Positions 17,887 to 27,206 are shown, counted from the first letter of the stretch. The stretch is DNA of 64,000 bases from Methanocella arvoryzae MRE50 (GCF_000063445.1 NC_009464.1:310001-374000); one strand, 5' to 3'. Program-made: numbers and translations. The notes: generated by a model from the sequence alone, not told the origin.

Positions 17887-17926
17887 GTAGAGCCGGAGTT
17901 TTCAAAGGCTCTACAATACTTTTTCT
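17887..17926 (+). terminator. Hairpin terminator after acyl-CoA synthetase
   Basis: GTAGAGCC (17887-17894) pairs with GGCTCTAC (17907-17914), 12-base loop, followed by AATACTTTTTCTTT. Confidence 0.65.
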
Positions 17927-17992
17927 TTAATTGCCTGCCGAACAGTAGCTATTTAATTGTTTGTAATAAATCATACTAATGCAGGTTTTACC

Positions 17993-18556
17993 ATGGTTAT
18001 TAAAAAAGAAGTCATATTTACAATCGCATTTACTGGCCTGCTGTGCTTTGCAGCAGGTATGCTGACGGGCGTGATCATATTCTCCGGCGATACTCAGGAC
18101 CAGGATACGGGACTGTTATTAATGGCGGGTGGGGACGTCTCGCAAGGCGGGGTCAGGACAAACGGAGGTACGTTGACCGGGAACATCAGCGCAGTCGGGC
18201 GGTGGGCTGATACGGAGATTATGAATGATGGTACTCTTTATACAATATATCGAATTTTTGATAAGGATAACACAATGACTATAGAAGGCAGAAGTGCGTC
18301 TTATAGGAAGTACTGGCATGCCAGAGTAATCGGTGAAGATACCGAATATAATAATTATCCGCCGGTCTACTACCGAAATGAAAAGTTGACGAGCGTTTAT
18401 GCGATCTGGATAACCAGTACAGCTGACGAAGACTACTCGAAAAAGTATCCTGACTTCGTCATCGTAGATGATATGATGTACGCGTTAGAAGTGGTACCGA
18501 GTACATACAAACTCAATACATATGGTATGGGAGGATATAGAATTGGAGATAGATAA
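17993..18556 (+). CDS. Membrane-anchored extracytoplasmic protein of unknown function
   Basis: About 187 residues. One N-terminal transmembrane segment or signal anchor (about residues 8-30, FTIAFTGLLCFAAGMLTGVI) precedes an extracellular domain with no recognised motif, rich in Asp, Tyr and Thr. The ATG at 17993 is chosen because AGGT lies 6-9 bases upstream; an in-frame TTG at 17957 would add a hydrophilic stretch. The domain contains YNNYPPVYYRNEK and ends in YGMGGYRIGDR. Isolated by a terminator on its left. Confidence 0.65.
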   Translation: MVIKKEVIFTIAFTGLLCFAAGMLTGVIIFSGDTQDQDTGLLLMAGGDVSQGGVRTNGGTLTGNISAVGRWADTEIMNDGTLYTIYRIFDKDNTMTIEGRSASYRKYWHARVIGEDTEYNNYPPVYYRNEKLTSVYAIWITSTADEDYSKKYPDFVIVDDMMYALEVVPSTYKLNTYGMGGYRIGDR

Positions 18557-18635
18557 GACTGAGATGCGAGCTTTAACCTTCGGATACCGGAATTCTAATA
18601 CGAACTGAATTGCATGGGGATATGCGGAGAATAGC

Positions 18636-19007
18636 ATGGAGAAAGATCGGTACGAGCGCGGCAGATCGCTGCTCATGGACATCAATGCAAACAATGCCGA
18701 AAAGCTGGTAGAATCCCTCAAAGACGTTGCGCCAGACATGCACAGGTACGTCTTCGAGTTCGCGTACGGGGACATCTACAGCAGGCCGGGGCTTGACGTA
18801 AAGACCAGAGAACTGGCCACTGTGGCTGCGCTGACAGCGATGGGCCACCTCCCCCAATTGAAGTCACACATAGACGCCGCCCTCAACACGGGCTGGACTA
18901 AAGAGGAGATCGTAGAGGTCATCATGCAAATGGCCGTATACGCAGGATTCCCGGCGGCGCTGAATGCATTATCTGCTGCGGACGAGGTCTTCAAGAGAAG
19001 GCAGTGA
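18636..19007 (+). CDS. Carboxymuconolactone decarboxylase (AhpD-like) family protein
   Basis: A 123-residue all-helical protein with the family core [20 protein letters not shown], then [21 protein letters not shown] and a terminal [16 protein letters not shown]. It has no CxxC, so it is unlikely to be an AhpD-type peroxidase partner and is closer to the CMD branch; methanogens carry many of these with unknown roles. GGAG precedes the start. The GNAT gene starts two bases after its stop. Confidence 0.88.
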   Translation: MEKDRYERGRSLLMDINANNAEKLVESLKDVAPDMHRYVFEFAYGDIYSRPGLDVKTRELATVAALTAMGHLPQLKSHIDAALNTGWTKEEIVEVIMQMAVYAGFPAALNALSAADEVFKRRQ

Positions 19008-19008
19008 G

Positions 19009-19557
19009 ATGCACGAGCCCAGGATTCGTACTTCCAGGCTGGAGCTGATCGCTGCCACCGTCGAGCTGATCAGAGCTGAGATGGCCGATCGAGACCGATT
19101 TTCAAAGTTGCTGCAAGCCCGGGTGCCCGGTGAAGAGGAAGACGAAGCCTGGCCCCCGGAAAACATCCGTGACGTCATCGGCCTGTTCTCCGCTTACCTC
19201 GAGCGGGAACCCGATATGGCCGGCTGGCTCAACTGGTACTGGGTGCTGGTCGACGATAGGACAGATCGGAGAATTTTAATAGGCAACGGCGGCTTCACCT
19301 CCAGACCGGTCAACGGCACCGTAGCCATCGGCTATTCAGTATTAAGGCAATACCAGGGCAGAGGCTATGCGACAGAAGCTGTCGCAGCGCTGGTACAGTG
19401 GGCGTTTGAGCATACAGAGGTCGACCGCATAATCGCCGAGGTCGTTAACGATAATGTCCGTTCTGTAAGGGTATTAGAGAAAAACAGCTTCCACCTTGTT
19501 GGAAAAGGGTCGGAAGAAGGCACCAGCCGCTACGAGCTAAACCGTTTTAGTTTTTAA
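19009..19557 (+). CDS. GNAT acetyltransferase, RimJ/RimL-like
   Basis: About 183 residues. The N-terminus TSRLELIAATVELI is typical of RimJ/RimL-like enzymes, and motif A reads YSVLRQYQGRGYATEAVAAL (residues ~105-124), followed by RIIAEVVNDNVRSVRVLEKN and a C-terminal GSEEGTSRYEL. The substrate may be a protein N-terminus or a small amine. The start at 19009 follows the stop of the preceding gene (19005-19007); an upstream in-frame ATG at 18964 lies inside that gene and is less likely. Confidence 0.9.
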   Translation: MHEPRIRTSRLELIAATVELIRAEMADRDRFSKLLQARVPGEEEDEAWPPENIRDVIGLFSAYLEREPDMAGWLNWYWVLVDDRTDRRILIGNGGFTSRPVNGTVAIGYSVLRQYQGRGYATEAVAALVQWAFEHTEVDRIIAEVVNDNVRSVRVLEKNSFHLVGKGSEEGTSRYELNRFSF

Positions 19558-19587
19558 ATCTTTCAGGGCTCTGCGATTCAACTAGAC

Positions 19588-19994
19588 GAACGCTGTGCTG
19601 TGCCTTATTTGATTGTATAGGATACCCGAGACTACATATCGAACGCTGCGCTGTGCTAATCCTCACAGATGCCACAGATTCTGATTGATTCCACAGATTT
19701 CTCTGCTGAATCCACAGATTACTACACAATATCACAGATGGAATACGCTAATACAATTCGATCACAGATAGCAATCATAAGATAGTCAATCAGAACACTA
19801 TTTGTTTATCTCTAGAATCCATCAGAATCATAAAATTCTGCGTCGTCTGTGCTATCCCATCAGGAATCTGTGGAATCTGGCAGAATCATCAGATTCTGCA
19901 CCATCCGTGGAATCTGTGAGGCTTTGCACAGCGCAGCGTTCGTATTGCTGCCTCACCAGTCCGAGCGATCAGAAACACACAGCGCAGCGTTCGG
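19588..19994. repeat. CACAGATT-type inverted-repeat element with GC-rich ends, nested double copy
   Basis: The inner element, 19641-19941, is bounded by GAACGCTGCGCTGTGC and its complement GCACAGCGCAGCGTTC. Inside are repeated CACAGATT/CACAGATG words on the left and AATCTGTG words on the right. A second pair of the same ends (GAACGCTGTGCTGTGC at 19588 and CACAGCGCAGCGTTC ending about 19993) encloses the first, so one copy seems to sit within another. The right edge touches the stop codon of the MFS gene at 20001. Confidence 0.75.
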
Positions 19995-20000
19995 ATCCGT

Positions 20001-21404
20001 TCACGCTTTTTGCACCACAGGCTCGGAAGTGTTTTTTCGCATCTTCCCTCTAGCCATAGATGCCAGGATGCCGGCGGCGCAGAGTACTGCCGAGATTATG
20101 AACGCTACCTTGATGCTCGTAATTAGCAGCGGGTACTGCTCGGGGGTGATCTGGACACGGCCTATGAAGACGGAGAATGTCAGCATGGCGATGCCGAGGC
20201 TGAGCATCTGGCCGACGAGCCGCATGGTGCTGACCATGCCTGATGCCACACCGTAGTCGCACCGGTCTACCGAGCTCATTATGGCGTTAGTATTCGGGGA
20301 AGAGAAGAGCGCGAAGCCAAGGCCGATGAGGATGAGGCTGCCTACGATGTACAGCAATGACGTCTCCGAGCTGAGCAGCGTAAAGAGCAGCAGGCCGACT
20401 GTGGTGATAGCCATGCCCGCCGATGCCACGTACTGCGGCTCCATCCTGTCGGACAGCCTGCCGGCGAGGGGTGACAACACAGCCTGCATTACGGGGGCTG
20501 CTATCAGTATAAGGCCCGCCGTCTGGGGGTCCATCCCTTTGATATACTGCAGATACAGGCTGAGCAGGAAAGACACCGAGAAGGTGGCGCTGTAGTTGAT
20601 CAAAGCTGCTGCGTTGGAGAAGGTGAACGAGACGTTATTCACGAACAATGAGAGCTTGACTACAGGTGCTTTGTGCCTCAGCTCCCACCAGATGAAGATC
20701 GCCAGCGCAACCAGGCCTCCGACAATCCAGAAGGCTCCGGAGATATCCGGGAGCAGGGACAGGCCGTACATCAATGCGAAGAGCATGATACCGTAGATCG
20801 CGCAGCCGCCGATGTCGAACGGGGCTTTTTCGGCACACTGGACATCTTCTTTCAGCTTCCACAGGGTAAAGCCAAGGGCGATCAGGCTCAGGACTCCGTT
20901 GAGGACGAAGATGTACCGCCAGCCGACCTGCTGGGTGATAATGCCACCCACGACAGGGCCCAGCGATAAGCCCAGGTAAACGAGGGCCACGTTGATACCT
21001 AGCACTTTGCCCCGGTCTTTCGGGGGGAAGGAGGACGTCAGGATGGCCACGCTCGTGCCGAATATCATCGCGCTGCCGATTCCCTGGAGTACCCTTGACA
21101 GGAGAAGCAGCCAGATGGTGTCCGATACGGCAGACATAAGCGTGAAAACAGCAGTCGCCGTCATACCGGCGATGAAGACGATGCGCCGGCCGTACATGTC
21201 GGAAAGTCTGCCAAAAGGCACGATAAATATGGCAGTAGACAAGAGATAAGCAGTCACCACCCACCCCAGCAGTACGGCGTCAGGCTGGAACTCGGCTCCC
21301 ACCTGAGGTAGGGCGACGTTCATCGAAGCGCCCAGAAAGGGAGTAATAAAGGCGGCGATACCCGTGATCAGCAGGATCATTTTCCTGTCTATTGCTTCTA
21401 CCAT
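20001..21404 (-). CDS. MFS drug/proton antiporter, 14-helix DHA2 type
   Basis: A 467-residue integral membrane transporter. The N-terminal helix pattern LITGIAAFITPFLGASMNVALPQVGAEF is typical of EmrB/QacA-like exporters. Motif A is visible as GRLSDMYGRRIVFIAG (about residues 65-80) and motif C-like LGLSLGPVVGGIITQQVGWR (about 147-166). Hydrophobic segments fit 14 helices. It likely exports a hydrophobic or cationic compound using the proton gradient; the substrate is not predictable. The stop codon lies at the edge of the CACAGATT repeat. Confidence 0.92.
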   Translation of the reverse strand: MVEAIDRKMILLITGIAAFITPFLGASMNVALPQVGAEFQPDAVLLGWVVTAYLLSTAIFIVPFGRLSDMYGRRIVFIAGMTATAVFTLMSAVSDTIWLLLLSRVLQGIGSAMIFGTSVAILTSSFPPKDRGKVLGINVALVYLGLSLGPVVGGIITQQVGWRYIFVLNGVLSLIALGFTLWKLKEDVQCAEKAPFDIGGCAIYGIMLFALMYGLSLLPDISGAFWIVGGLVALAIFIWWELRHKAPVVKLSLFVNNVSFTFSNAAALINYSATFSVSFLLSLYLQYIKGMDPQTAGLILIAAPVMQAVLSPLAGRLSDRMEPQYVASAGMAITTVGLLLFTLLSSETSLLYIVGSLILIGLGFALFSSPNTNAIMSSVDRCDYGVASGMVSTMRLVGQMLSLGIAMLTFSVFIGRVQITPEQYPLLITSIKVAFIISAVLCAAGILASMARGKMRKNTSEPVVQKA

Positions 21405-21626
21405 TAAATCACGCTTAAAGATCGTAAAAGGTGATCAGCTATATAGCTTATTATTGCGATTCAAGGACAGGTAGCGACCGATCTGACACAGGATTCATGC
21501 TGACGACAGCGCGGCTTCGGAGAGAGTACCGCCTGACCCTCGACTGGACTAGTTCCTGCCGGGCCGGTGGTCTGGCCGATACGAGCACAGAGTTTAAAGT
21601 CAAACAGGTTACAAGGTACAGATAGT

Positions 21627-22310
21627 ATGAAAAGAAGAATCAGCGCCATTTTACTCTTATTCATCCTCCTGTCGGCTACAGTAGTTATAGCAGGCTGTAC
21701 CCGGCCGGGAGACAGTAATCCGACCGCCACTCCGACGCCGACTCCGGATAATACGACTATAATCAGTCCCGGAGCGCTCCTTTTTGACATGAGCAAGTTC
21801 CACGAGTTCGAGTACGACATCTATGCGTCGGACGGTAAAACTTCGGTACGCGTCGGCAAGCTAAAGGCGGAGTACGAAATTGTGCCTTACGGTAATGTAT
21901 CAGATGCGAGACATATGAGAGAAACCCGCATCATCGGCGAAGGGAGCGGGGCTGTCACCACTATCACAGACCTCTACTATAGGCAGTCGAATAACTGGAT
22001 ACTCGGTGGCCATGCTACCACCATAACGGCCAACGGAACTACCGAGAAAGAGATTCCCGAGGACGACCCCGCATACTGGAACGCCGATATGGCCACCATC
22101 TCGTCAAACGTAGAGTTTTATGACCATGGCATTGATCCAGTAGCGGTCGATATGGGATTCTTCCCCCGGGCAAAGAAGTATACCAGCACAGATAGCGGGA
22201 TTACGCTGTGGATGGATGAAAGCGTGCCCATCCCGGTCAAGATTGCAGGTAGTGGCATCAGCGACGGCACCCGGATCACCACCACTATGGAACTGGTCAG
22301 ATACAGCTAA
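21627..22310 (+). CDS. Secreted lipoprotein of unknown function
   Basis: About 227 residues from the ATG at 21627. The signal peptide MKRRISAILLLFILLSA ends in lipobox VIAGC, followed by a TPTPTPTP linker. The globular part (about residues 55-225) has no recognised domain; it shows alternating beta-type segments such as FEYDIYASDGKTSVRVGKLKAEYE and ends with RITTTMELVRYS, similar in style to LolA/LppX-like lipoproteins found in methanogens. A terminator follows. Confidence 0.82.
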   Translation: MKRRISAILLLFILLSATVVIAGCTRPGDSNPTATPTPTPDNTTIISPGALLFDMSKFHEFEYDIYASDGKTSVRVGKLKAEYEIVPYGNVSDARHMRETRIIGEGSGAVTTITDLYYRQSNNWILGGHATTITANGTTEKEIPEDDPAYWNADMATISSNVEFYDHGIDPVAVDMGFFPRAKKYTSTDSGITLWMDESVPIPVKIAGSGISDGTRITTTMELVRYS

Positions 22311-22332
22311 AAATATCGATACAACCATTTTT

Positions 22333-22385
22333 GGCCTGGCCGGCATGCCTGAACAAAGTATGCCGGATGGCCGGGCGTTTTTCTC
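22333..22385 (+). terminator. Hairpin terminator after lipoprotein gene
   Basis: GGCCTGGCCGGCAT faces ATGCCGG-A-TGGCCGGGC with a loop around GCCTGAACAAAGT, followed by GTTTTTCTCC. Confidence 0.65.
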
Positions 22386-22556
22386 CTAATAGGCTCTACA
22401 TCACTTATAAGTGTTGTACAATGTCTGTATAGACAAAGTATTAATACAATTACAATTTACAAAAAGTAAATATCAGTCAGCTGGCGTATCCATGGGGTTG
22501 TCCCCCGGCTATGAACCGCTCATGAAAGACTCTGACAACACATAAGGTATACAGAT

Positions 22557-23624
22557 ATGGATCCCATAACAATTCCAGTTTCCGCTACAGGAGAGGCGAC
22601 AGAGAGAACTGTCCATGAAAGCCCCAGGCCTGTCGATGGAGAGTTGCTCGATGCATACTCCAGGACTGTGGTCAGTGTAGTAGAAAAAGTCAGCCCCTCA
22701 GTCGTGAAGATAGATATCAAGCGTAAGATGCTGGTCAGGCAGTCGTTTTTCAACCAGGCCGAACAGGAGGTGCCGGGCAGCGGCTCCGGCTTCATCTTCA
22801 CCCCTGACGGCTATATCCTGACCAACAGCCACGTCGTCCACGAGGCATCCCAGATCGACGTCATACTGTCCGACGGCAGAAAGTTCCCGGCCAGGGTGAT
22901 CGGCGACGATCCGGCCACAGACCTGGCAGTAGTCAAGATTGAGGCGCCCAACCTGGTGCACGCCACCCTGGGCGACTCCCAGTCGCTCAAAGTAGGACAG
23001 CTGGTCATCGCGATCGGAAATCCTTACGGCTTCCAGTGTACAGTCACTTCGGGCGTGGTCAGCGCGGTTGGAAGATCGCTCCGGACGTACAACGGCCGGC
23101 TCATCGACGACGTCATCCAGACCGACGCGTCTCTCAACCCCGGCAACTCCGGAGGGCCGCTGGTGAACTCCGCCGGAGAAGTCATCGGCATCAACTCCGC
23201 CATCATCTTACCGGCCCAGGGCATCTGCTTTGCCATACCCTCCAGCATCGCAAAGTTCGTCGCCTCGAAGCTGATGAGGGACGGCAAGATCAGGCGTGGC
23301 CGCATAGGAGTTGCAGGCCAGAACGTGGTCATCAAGGACGAGATAGTCGAGTCTCTCAAGCTCAGCTCTAACCAGGGTGTGCTTGTGGTCAACCTCGAAC
23401 GTGGCAGCCCCGCCGACAGGACTGGCCTCGTAGCCGGCGATGTTATCATCGGCCTGGACGACAAGCCCGTCAACAACGTGGACGACCTCCACAAGCTGCT
23501 CAGCGAAGAAAAGATCGGCGTCCCGGCGACCCTCACCATCGTCCGGATGTATGACAAGCGGCAGATGAAGATCACCCCGGAAGAACAGCCCGACGGGCCG
23601 ATGAAGCGCATACCCGTCGAATAA
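22557..23624 (+). CDS. HtrA/Deg-like serine protease with PDZ domain, no signal peptide
   Basis: A 355-residue trypsin-fold protease. The triad is visible: His in TNSHVVHE (about residue 95), Asp in ATDLAVVKIE (about 125), Ser in NPGNSGGPLVNS (about 201). A single PDZ domain occupies roughly residues 255-345 (GVLVVNLERGSPADRTGLVAGDVI). Unlike bacterial DegP, the N-terminus has no signal peptide or membrane segment, so it is probably cytoplasmic and acts in protein quality control. AAGGT precedes the ATG. An imperfect stem pairing CCAGCC (23635-23640) with GGCTGG lies just downstream. Confidence 0.93.
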   Translation: MDPITIPVSATGEATERTVHESPRPVDGELLDAYSRTVVSVVEKVSPSVVKIDIKRKMLVRQSFFNQAEQEVPGSGSGFIFTPDGYILTNSHVVHEASQIDVILSDGRKFPARVIGDDPATDLAVVKIEAPNLVHATLGDSQSLKVGQLVIAIGNPYGFQCTVTSGVVSAVGRSLRTYNGRLIDDVIQTDASLNPGNSGGPLVNSAGEVIGINSAIILPAQGICFAIPSSIAKFVASKLMRDGKIRRGRIGVAGQNVVIKDEIVESLKLSSNQGVLVVNLERGSPADRTGLVAGDVIIGLDDKPVNNVDDLHKLLSEEKIGVPATLTIVRMYDKRQMKITPEEQPDGPMKRIPVE

Positions 23625-23691
23625 CAGCCAGAGCCAGCCCGGTCAACCTCCGCCGGGCTGGTTTATCATTTGATACAGCCAGTATTCACAC

Positions 23692-23940
23692 TGCAAAATG
23701 TTCACCACAGAAGCTCACAGAGAACTGTTTTACCGCAGAGGCACAGAGACGCACAGAGATACACAGAGATACATAGAGATTTTTTGATATAATGATGGGC
23801 ATACAATAGATATTGAAGTAAGTCTCTGTGTACCTCTGTGCCTCTGTGGTGAACCGTTTCTCTGTGCGTCTCTGTGAGCCTCTGCGTCTCTGTGGTAAAT
23901 AGTAGCTCTGTGAGTCTCTGTGCACACTGTGGTGAGCCGT
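23692..23940. repeat. CACAGAGA-type inverted-repeat element
   Basis: The left arm (23692-23790) repeats ACACAGAGATAC/GGCACAGAGACGC words after TTCACCACAGAAGC; the right arm (23820-23940) carries the complement (CCTCTGTGCCTCTGTGGTGA and further CTCTGTG words). The short AT-rich loop contains TTTTTTGATATAATGATGGG. Frames through this region give only low-complexity peptides. A CCTGTGCCTCTGTGGTAAG fragment of the same type lies at 31388-31406. Confidence 0.75.
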
Positions 23941-24111
23941 TTTCCATCATGCCCTGTGCACCCTGTTTTGATCCCTTAGTACAAGGCAATTTGATTTCAT
24001 TAGTCGTCATCATTTTTCAAATCCGAACTTTTTGCCGGCGATGGCGGCGGTGTAGAATATCTCTGCGCAAGCCTAGAGCGTTGTGCTATTTAATCAAGGT
24101 GGGTCCACCGC

Positions 24112-25224
24112 ATGACTTCGACGGTTTACTTTGCGAGGCTGAAGACTGGAAAGACGAGGGTCAACACGATCACCAAGATTCAGAAGCTCTTCGACGCGGC
24201 GGGGTTCGGCAACATCATCGCCGAGGATGAGCTGGTGCCGGTGAAGGTACACTTCGGAGAGCGGGGTAACGATACGTATGTGCGGCCGGTCTATGTCAGG
24301 CAGGTGGTGGACAAGATCAAGGCGAGGGGCGGCAAGCCGTTCCTCACTGACACAAACACACTGTATTCTGGCAGCAGACATGATTCTGTGGAGCACCTCA
24401 TCACCGCTGTCGAGCATGGGTTCAGCTATTCGGTCGTGAATGCCCCGTGCATTATTGCAGACGGCCTGATCAGCGATAATTATCGGGAAGTGCCGATTAA
24501 GGGCAAGCATTTTCAGAGCGTGAAAATCGCGAGCGACATCCTCTCGCCCAGGAGCATGATCGTCCTTTCACACGTCAAAGGCCACGGCATGGCCGGTTTT
24601 GGGGGAGCGATCAAAAACCTGGGCATGGGATGCGCGCCGGCTGAAGGCAAGATGGATCAGCACAGGGGCTTACGGCCCCTCGTGGATGAGAAAGGCTGCG
24701 TAGGCTGCGGGCGCTGCGCTGCGGTCTGCCCCAGGATTGCGGTGCACATGGAACAGGATATCGCAGTAGTGGACGACGAGGTCTGCATTGGCTGCGGCGA
24801 GTGCATGACCGTTTGCCCTGTCGGATCCATCAGCTTCAACTGGGAGAAAGACATCGTTCCGTTTATGGAGATGATGACGGAGTATGCCCTTGGAGCAGTC
24901 CAGGGCAAGGAGGGGCGGATCGGCTACATGAATTTTCTGATTCATATTACGCCCGAATGCGACTGCGTCCCATGGAGTGACGCCCCGATCGTCCCGGACA
25001 TCGGCATTCTGGCCTCCACAGATCCGATAGCAATCGACATGGCAAGCTTCGATCTCGTGAAGCAGCAGATCGGGCTCCGGGACAGCAGGCTCAAGGATCA
25101 TTTCGAGCCCGGGGAGGACAAGTTCGAGGGCACATGGGAGAAGACGAAAGGCCTGGTCCAGATCCAGTACGGAGAGAGCATCGGGCTGGGGTCGAGTAAG
25201 TATACCTTGAAGGAAATCCGGTAA
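24112..25224 (+). CDS. DUF362 protein with two [4Fe-4S] ferredoxin motifs
   Basis: A 370-residue protein. The DUF362 region occupies most of the length (VPVKVHFGERGNDTYVRPVYVRQ about 41-63; FLTDTNTLYSGSR; LSHVKGHGMAGFGGAIKNLGMG about 144-165; DPIAIDMASFDLV near 300). A dicluster ferredoxin insert at about 195-245 has CVGCGRCAAVCP and CIGCGECMTVCP. Family members bind Fe-S clusters, but the reaction is not established here. GGTGGG precedes the start. It stands alone. Confidence 0.9.
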   Translation: MTSTVYFARLKTGKTRVNTITKIQKLFDAAGFGNIIAEDELVPVKVHFGERGNDTYVRPVYVRQVVDKIKARGGKPFLTDTNTLYSGSRHDSVEHLITAVEHGFSYSVVNAPCIIADGLISDNYREVPIKGKHFQSVKIASDILSPRSMIVLSHVKGHGMAGFGGAIKNLGMGCAPAEGKMDQHRGLRPLVDEKGCVGCGRCAAVCPRIAVHMEQDIAVVDDEVCIGCGECMTVCPVGSISFNWEKDIVPFMEMMTEYALGAVQGKEGRIGYMNFLIHITPECDCVPWSDAPIVPDIGILASTDPIAIDMASFDLVKQQIGLRDSRLKDHFEPGEDKFEGTWEKTKGLVQIQYGESIGLGSSKYTLKEIR

Positions 25225-25327
25225 TTACTTTTTTGCTTGCTGACCAGGCAGTTATATAGAAAGCGATATATACTAGATAATGATAACTAATTTTATATAA
25301 TATGCTTAGAATGCCGGGGTCTCAAAG

Positions 25328-25524
25328 ATGGTTTCAATGCGGGCAGAGCTGATCAAGGATCAACCGACCTGGGACAAATTTGTAGAGGAAAGCAAGGACA
25401 GCACGATATTCCACAGATGGGAGCTACTCCACATCATAGAAAGACATAGCGGATACCAGCTATTACCCTACGGGGTTTTTCTGAGAGATGAGCTGATTTC
25501 GGTTTTTCCACTTTTCTATAAGAA
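25328..25524 (+). pseudogene. FemAB/GNAT-like gene, 5' part, split by insertion sequence
   Basis: Codons 1-65 of a former ~336-residue acyltransferase (VSMRAELIKDQPTWDKF... FHRWELLHIIERHSGYQLLP), a start seen in FemAB-related and lipid-II-type peptidyl/acyl-transferase proteins. The reading frame runs into the insertion sequence at 25525 and ends in a meaningless tail. If one copy of the 6-bp target duplication and the insertion are removed, the frame continues exactly into 27207-28020, so the disruption is probably recent. Confidence 0.9.
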
Positions 25525-27200
25525 CCTGACTTCCGGGGTTTTGGACATACTATGGTTCGAGGTTGAGGGTTTTCAGGATTTCTTTAACCTTTTTTGTAGG
25601 CTCGGTCATGATCATTTCGCCGTTTTCTAACTCGATCTTTTTCAACTTCTCCAATTCGAAAAGCATTGACTCGACCGTATACTCTTTAAGCAAACCGTTT
25701 TCTTTCATCAAGCGTAGCAGCCTCATTCGTATACTGAGCGCTAAGAAACAGGTGAAGAGGAGTCCTTTCAACGTCTCAGTCTTCTTCACGTTCAATGGTT
25801 TAAGCCGGACGTCGCTTTTTATGGTCTTGAAGGCTTTCTCAACGAGGTCCTTCTCCCGGTACATGGCTAAACATTCATCCCACGCGGGCGCAGCACCATG
25901 ATACAAGAGTAGGAAGCGGCCCATCTTATTCAATCTTTGAGCCACCGCGTTATTCTTGATCTCGACGATAAAACGGTTCTCTCGTACCTTGTAGGAGAAG
26001 AATGGTTGCAGGCTGCCAGTGATGCTTTCAAAGGTATCCTGTGGGTTCATCCAGGATTGAAGCTCTTTCTCCTGCAACCGGGTGCGCATATCGTACAGTC
26101 GGCTCATGAAACACTCTTTCTCATCCTGCTCCCGAGTGGGACTGTAATACAAGAATCCATTAAGAGTAACCTCATCAATTTCAAGCTTGACCGGTTTAAC
26201 GTAAATGGTTTTATCATTATATTTCTCGAGGTACACTGGATTACGGATATCCCGGCAAGTACTGATCAGTTCTTTAACACTTTTCAGGGTATGGCTCCCG
26301 GGTATGATGAAACTGGCCTTTTCCCTTACCAGTTCACGTATGTTGCCTTTACTGAAGAAGCCACGATCCAGGACGAGTGAATACTCTGTTATTCCCCGTG
26401 TCCGGATCCGTTTTAACGTATTAACCAGTGTCAGCACGTCGACAATGCTTCCGGGGTACAGGTCATACATTAACGGCAACCCAGTCTTTTGATCTACGAC
26501 CATGCCCAGGTTAACCTGTTCCAACGTGTTATGCTCACGATTATACCCATACTCCAGAAGACTTATTTGAGTAGAATGGGATGAAAGGCTGGTAATATCG
26601 AACACGAGCGCAGCCCCGTTACCATGCGCTCTCGTCCACCGGTCCATAAATCGATCCGGCACATCGTCAGATCCGAGACGCTCCAGGAGTTCGCTAATAT
26701 GCTGACTCTTCAACCGTAAACCCGGATGCATTTTACACAGGATGGATGACTCGTACCATGATTCCAACATTAACGCTGGCACCGGTTTGAGTACACGATT
26801 CAATGCCAAGGCCTGTACTGCCATGGAATCCTTCTCATTCAAAAGACCCTGGAGGATATCCTCTACTCCGAGTTCTTTCATAATGTTCAGAGCGGGGAGT
26901 AGTTCGCCGTAATTAAAGCAGGTTTTAGGATGACAGAGTCTGACACGACTGGGTTTTCCATCGATGTTTTTGCCCAGGTATTTGACTTTCTGCCTGCTGC
27001 GTTTAATGCTCGGATCGTAGGTGGTAGTTACCTCATAGAAATACTCGTTATCCCCATCCTTTTTCTTTCTGATAAAACTCCCCATAGTATGTCCATATGG
27101 ACACACTAACTACTTAAATATTCCCACAAGAAACACAAGAACACCGACAACTCAAAGAGAAAACAACTAAAAACTAATGACCAAAAACCCGGAAGTCAGG
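25525..27200 (-). mobile_element. IS1634-type insertion sequence, 1676 bp
   Basis: An intact insertion sequence. The ends are inverted repeats: the left end reads CCTGACTTCCGGGGTTTTGG, and the complement of the right end reads CCTGACTTCCGGGTTTTTGG. It is flanked on both sides by TAAGAA (25519-25524 and 27201-27206), a 6-bp target duplication. One transposase gene fills it. The matching ends, perfect duplication and uninterrupted transposase indicate recent movement. Confidence 0.95.
25550..27106 (-). CDS. IS1634-family DDE transposase
   Basis: A 518-residue transposase of the IS4-related IS1634 group. The N-terminal part has the repeated beta-type region with QKVKYLGKNIDGKPSRVR; the DDE residues are seen as Asp in LVFDITSLSSHS (about 168), Asp in SLVLDRGFFSKGN (about 246) and Glu in REKDLVEKAFKTIKSDVRLK (about 430). 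The gene lies within 25525-27200 and is complete. It catalyses cut-and-paste transposition of this element. Confidence 0.95.
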   Translation of the reverse strand: MCPYGHTMGSFIRKKKDGDNEYFYEVTTTYDPSIKRSRQKVKYLGKNIDGKPSRVRLCHPKTCFNYGELLPALNIMKELGVEDILQGLLNEKDSMAVQALALNRVLKPVPALMLESWYESSILCKMHPGLRLKSQHISELLERLGSDDVPDRFMDRWTRAHGNGAALVFDITSLSSHSTQISLLEYGYNREHNTLEQVNLGMVVDQKTGLPLMYDLYPGSIVDVLTLVNTLKRIRTRGITEYSLVLDRGFFSKGNIRELVREKASFIIPGSHTLKSVKELISTCRDIRNPVYLEKYNDKTIYVKPVKLEIDEVTLNGFLYYSPTREQDEKECFMSRLYDMRTRLQEKELQSWMNPQDTFESITGSLQPFFSYKVRENRFIVEIKNNAVAQRLNKMGRFLLLYHGAAPAWDECLAMYREKDLVEKAFKTIKSDVRLKPLNVKKTETLKGLLFTCFLALSIRMRLLRLMKENGLLKEYTVESMLFELEKLKKIELENGEMIMTEPTKKVKEILKTLNLEP

Positions 27201-27206
27201 TAAGAA

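Noticed and set aside
18964-19008. Upstream start extending the GNAT gene
   Set aside because: It lies inside the preceding decarboxylase-family gene; ATG 19009 directly after its stop gives the usual RimJ-like N-terminus.
23686-24013. Several frames in the CACAGAGA element giving His/Arg/Thr or Leu/Cys/Ser/Val-rich peptides
   Set aside because: Low-complexity translations of the word repeats in all phases; a non-coding element explains them.
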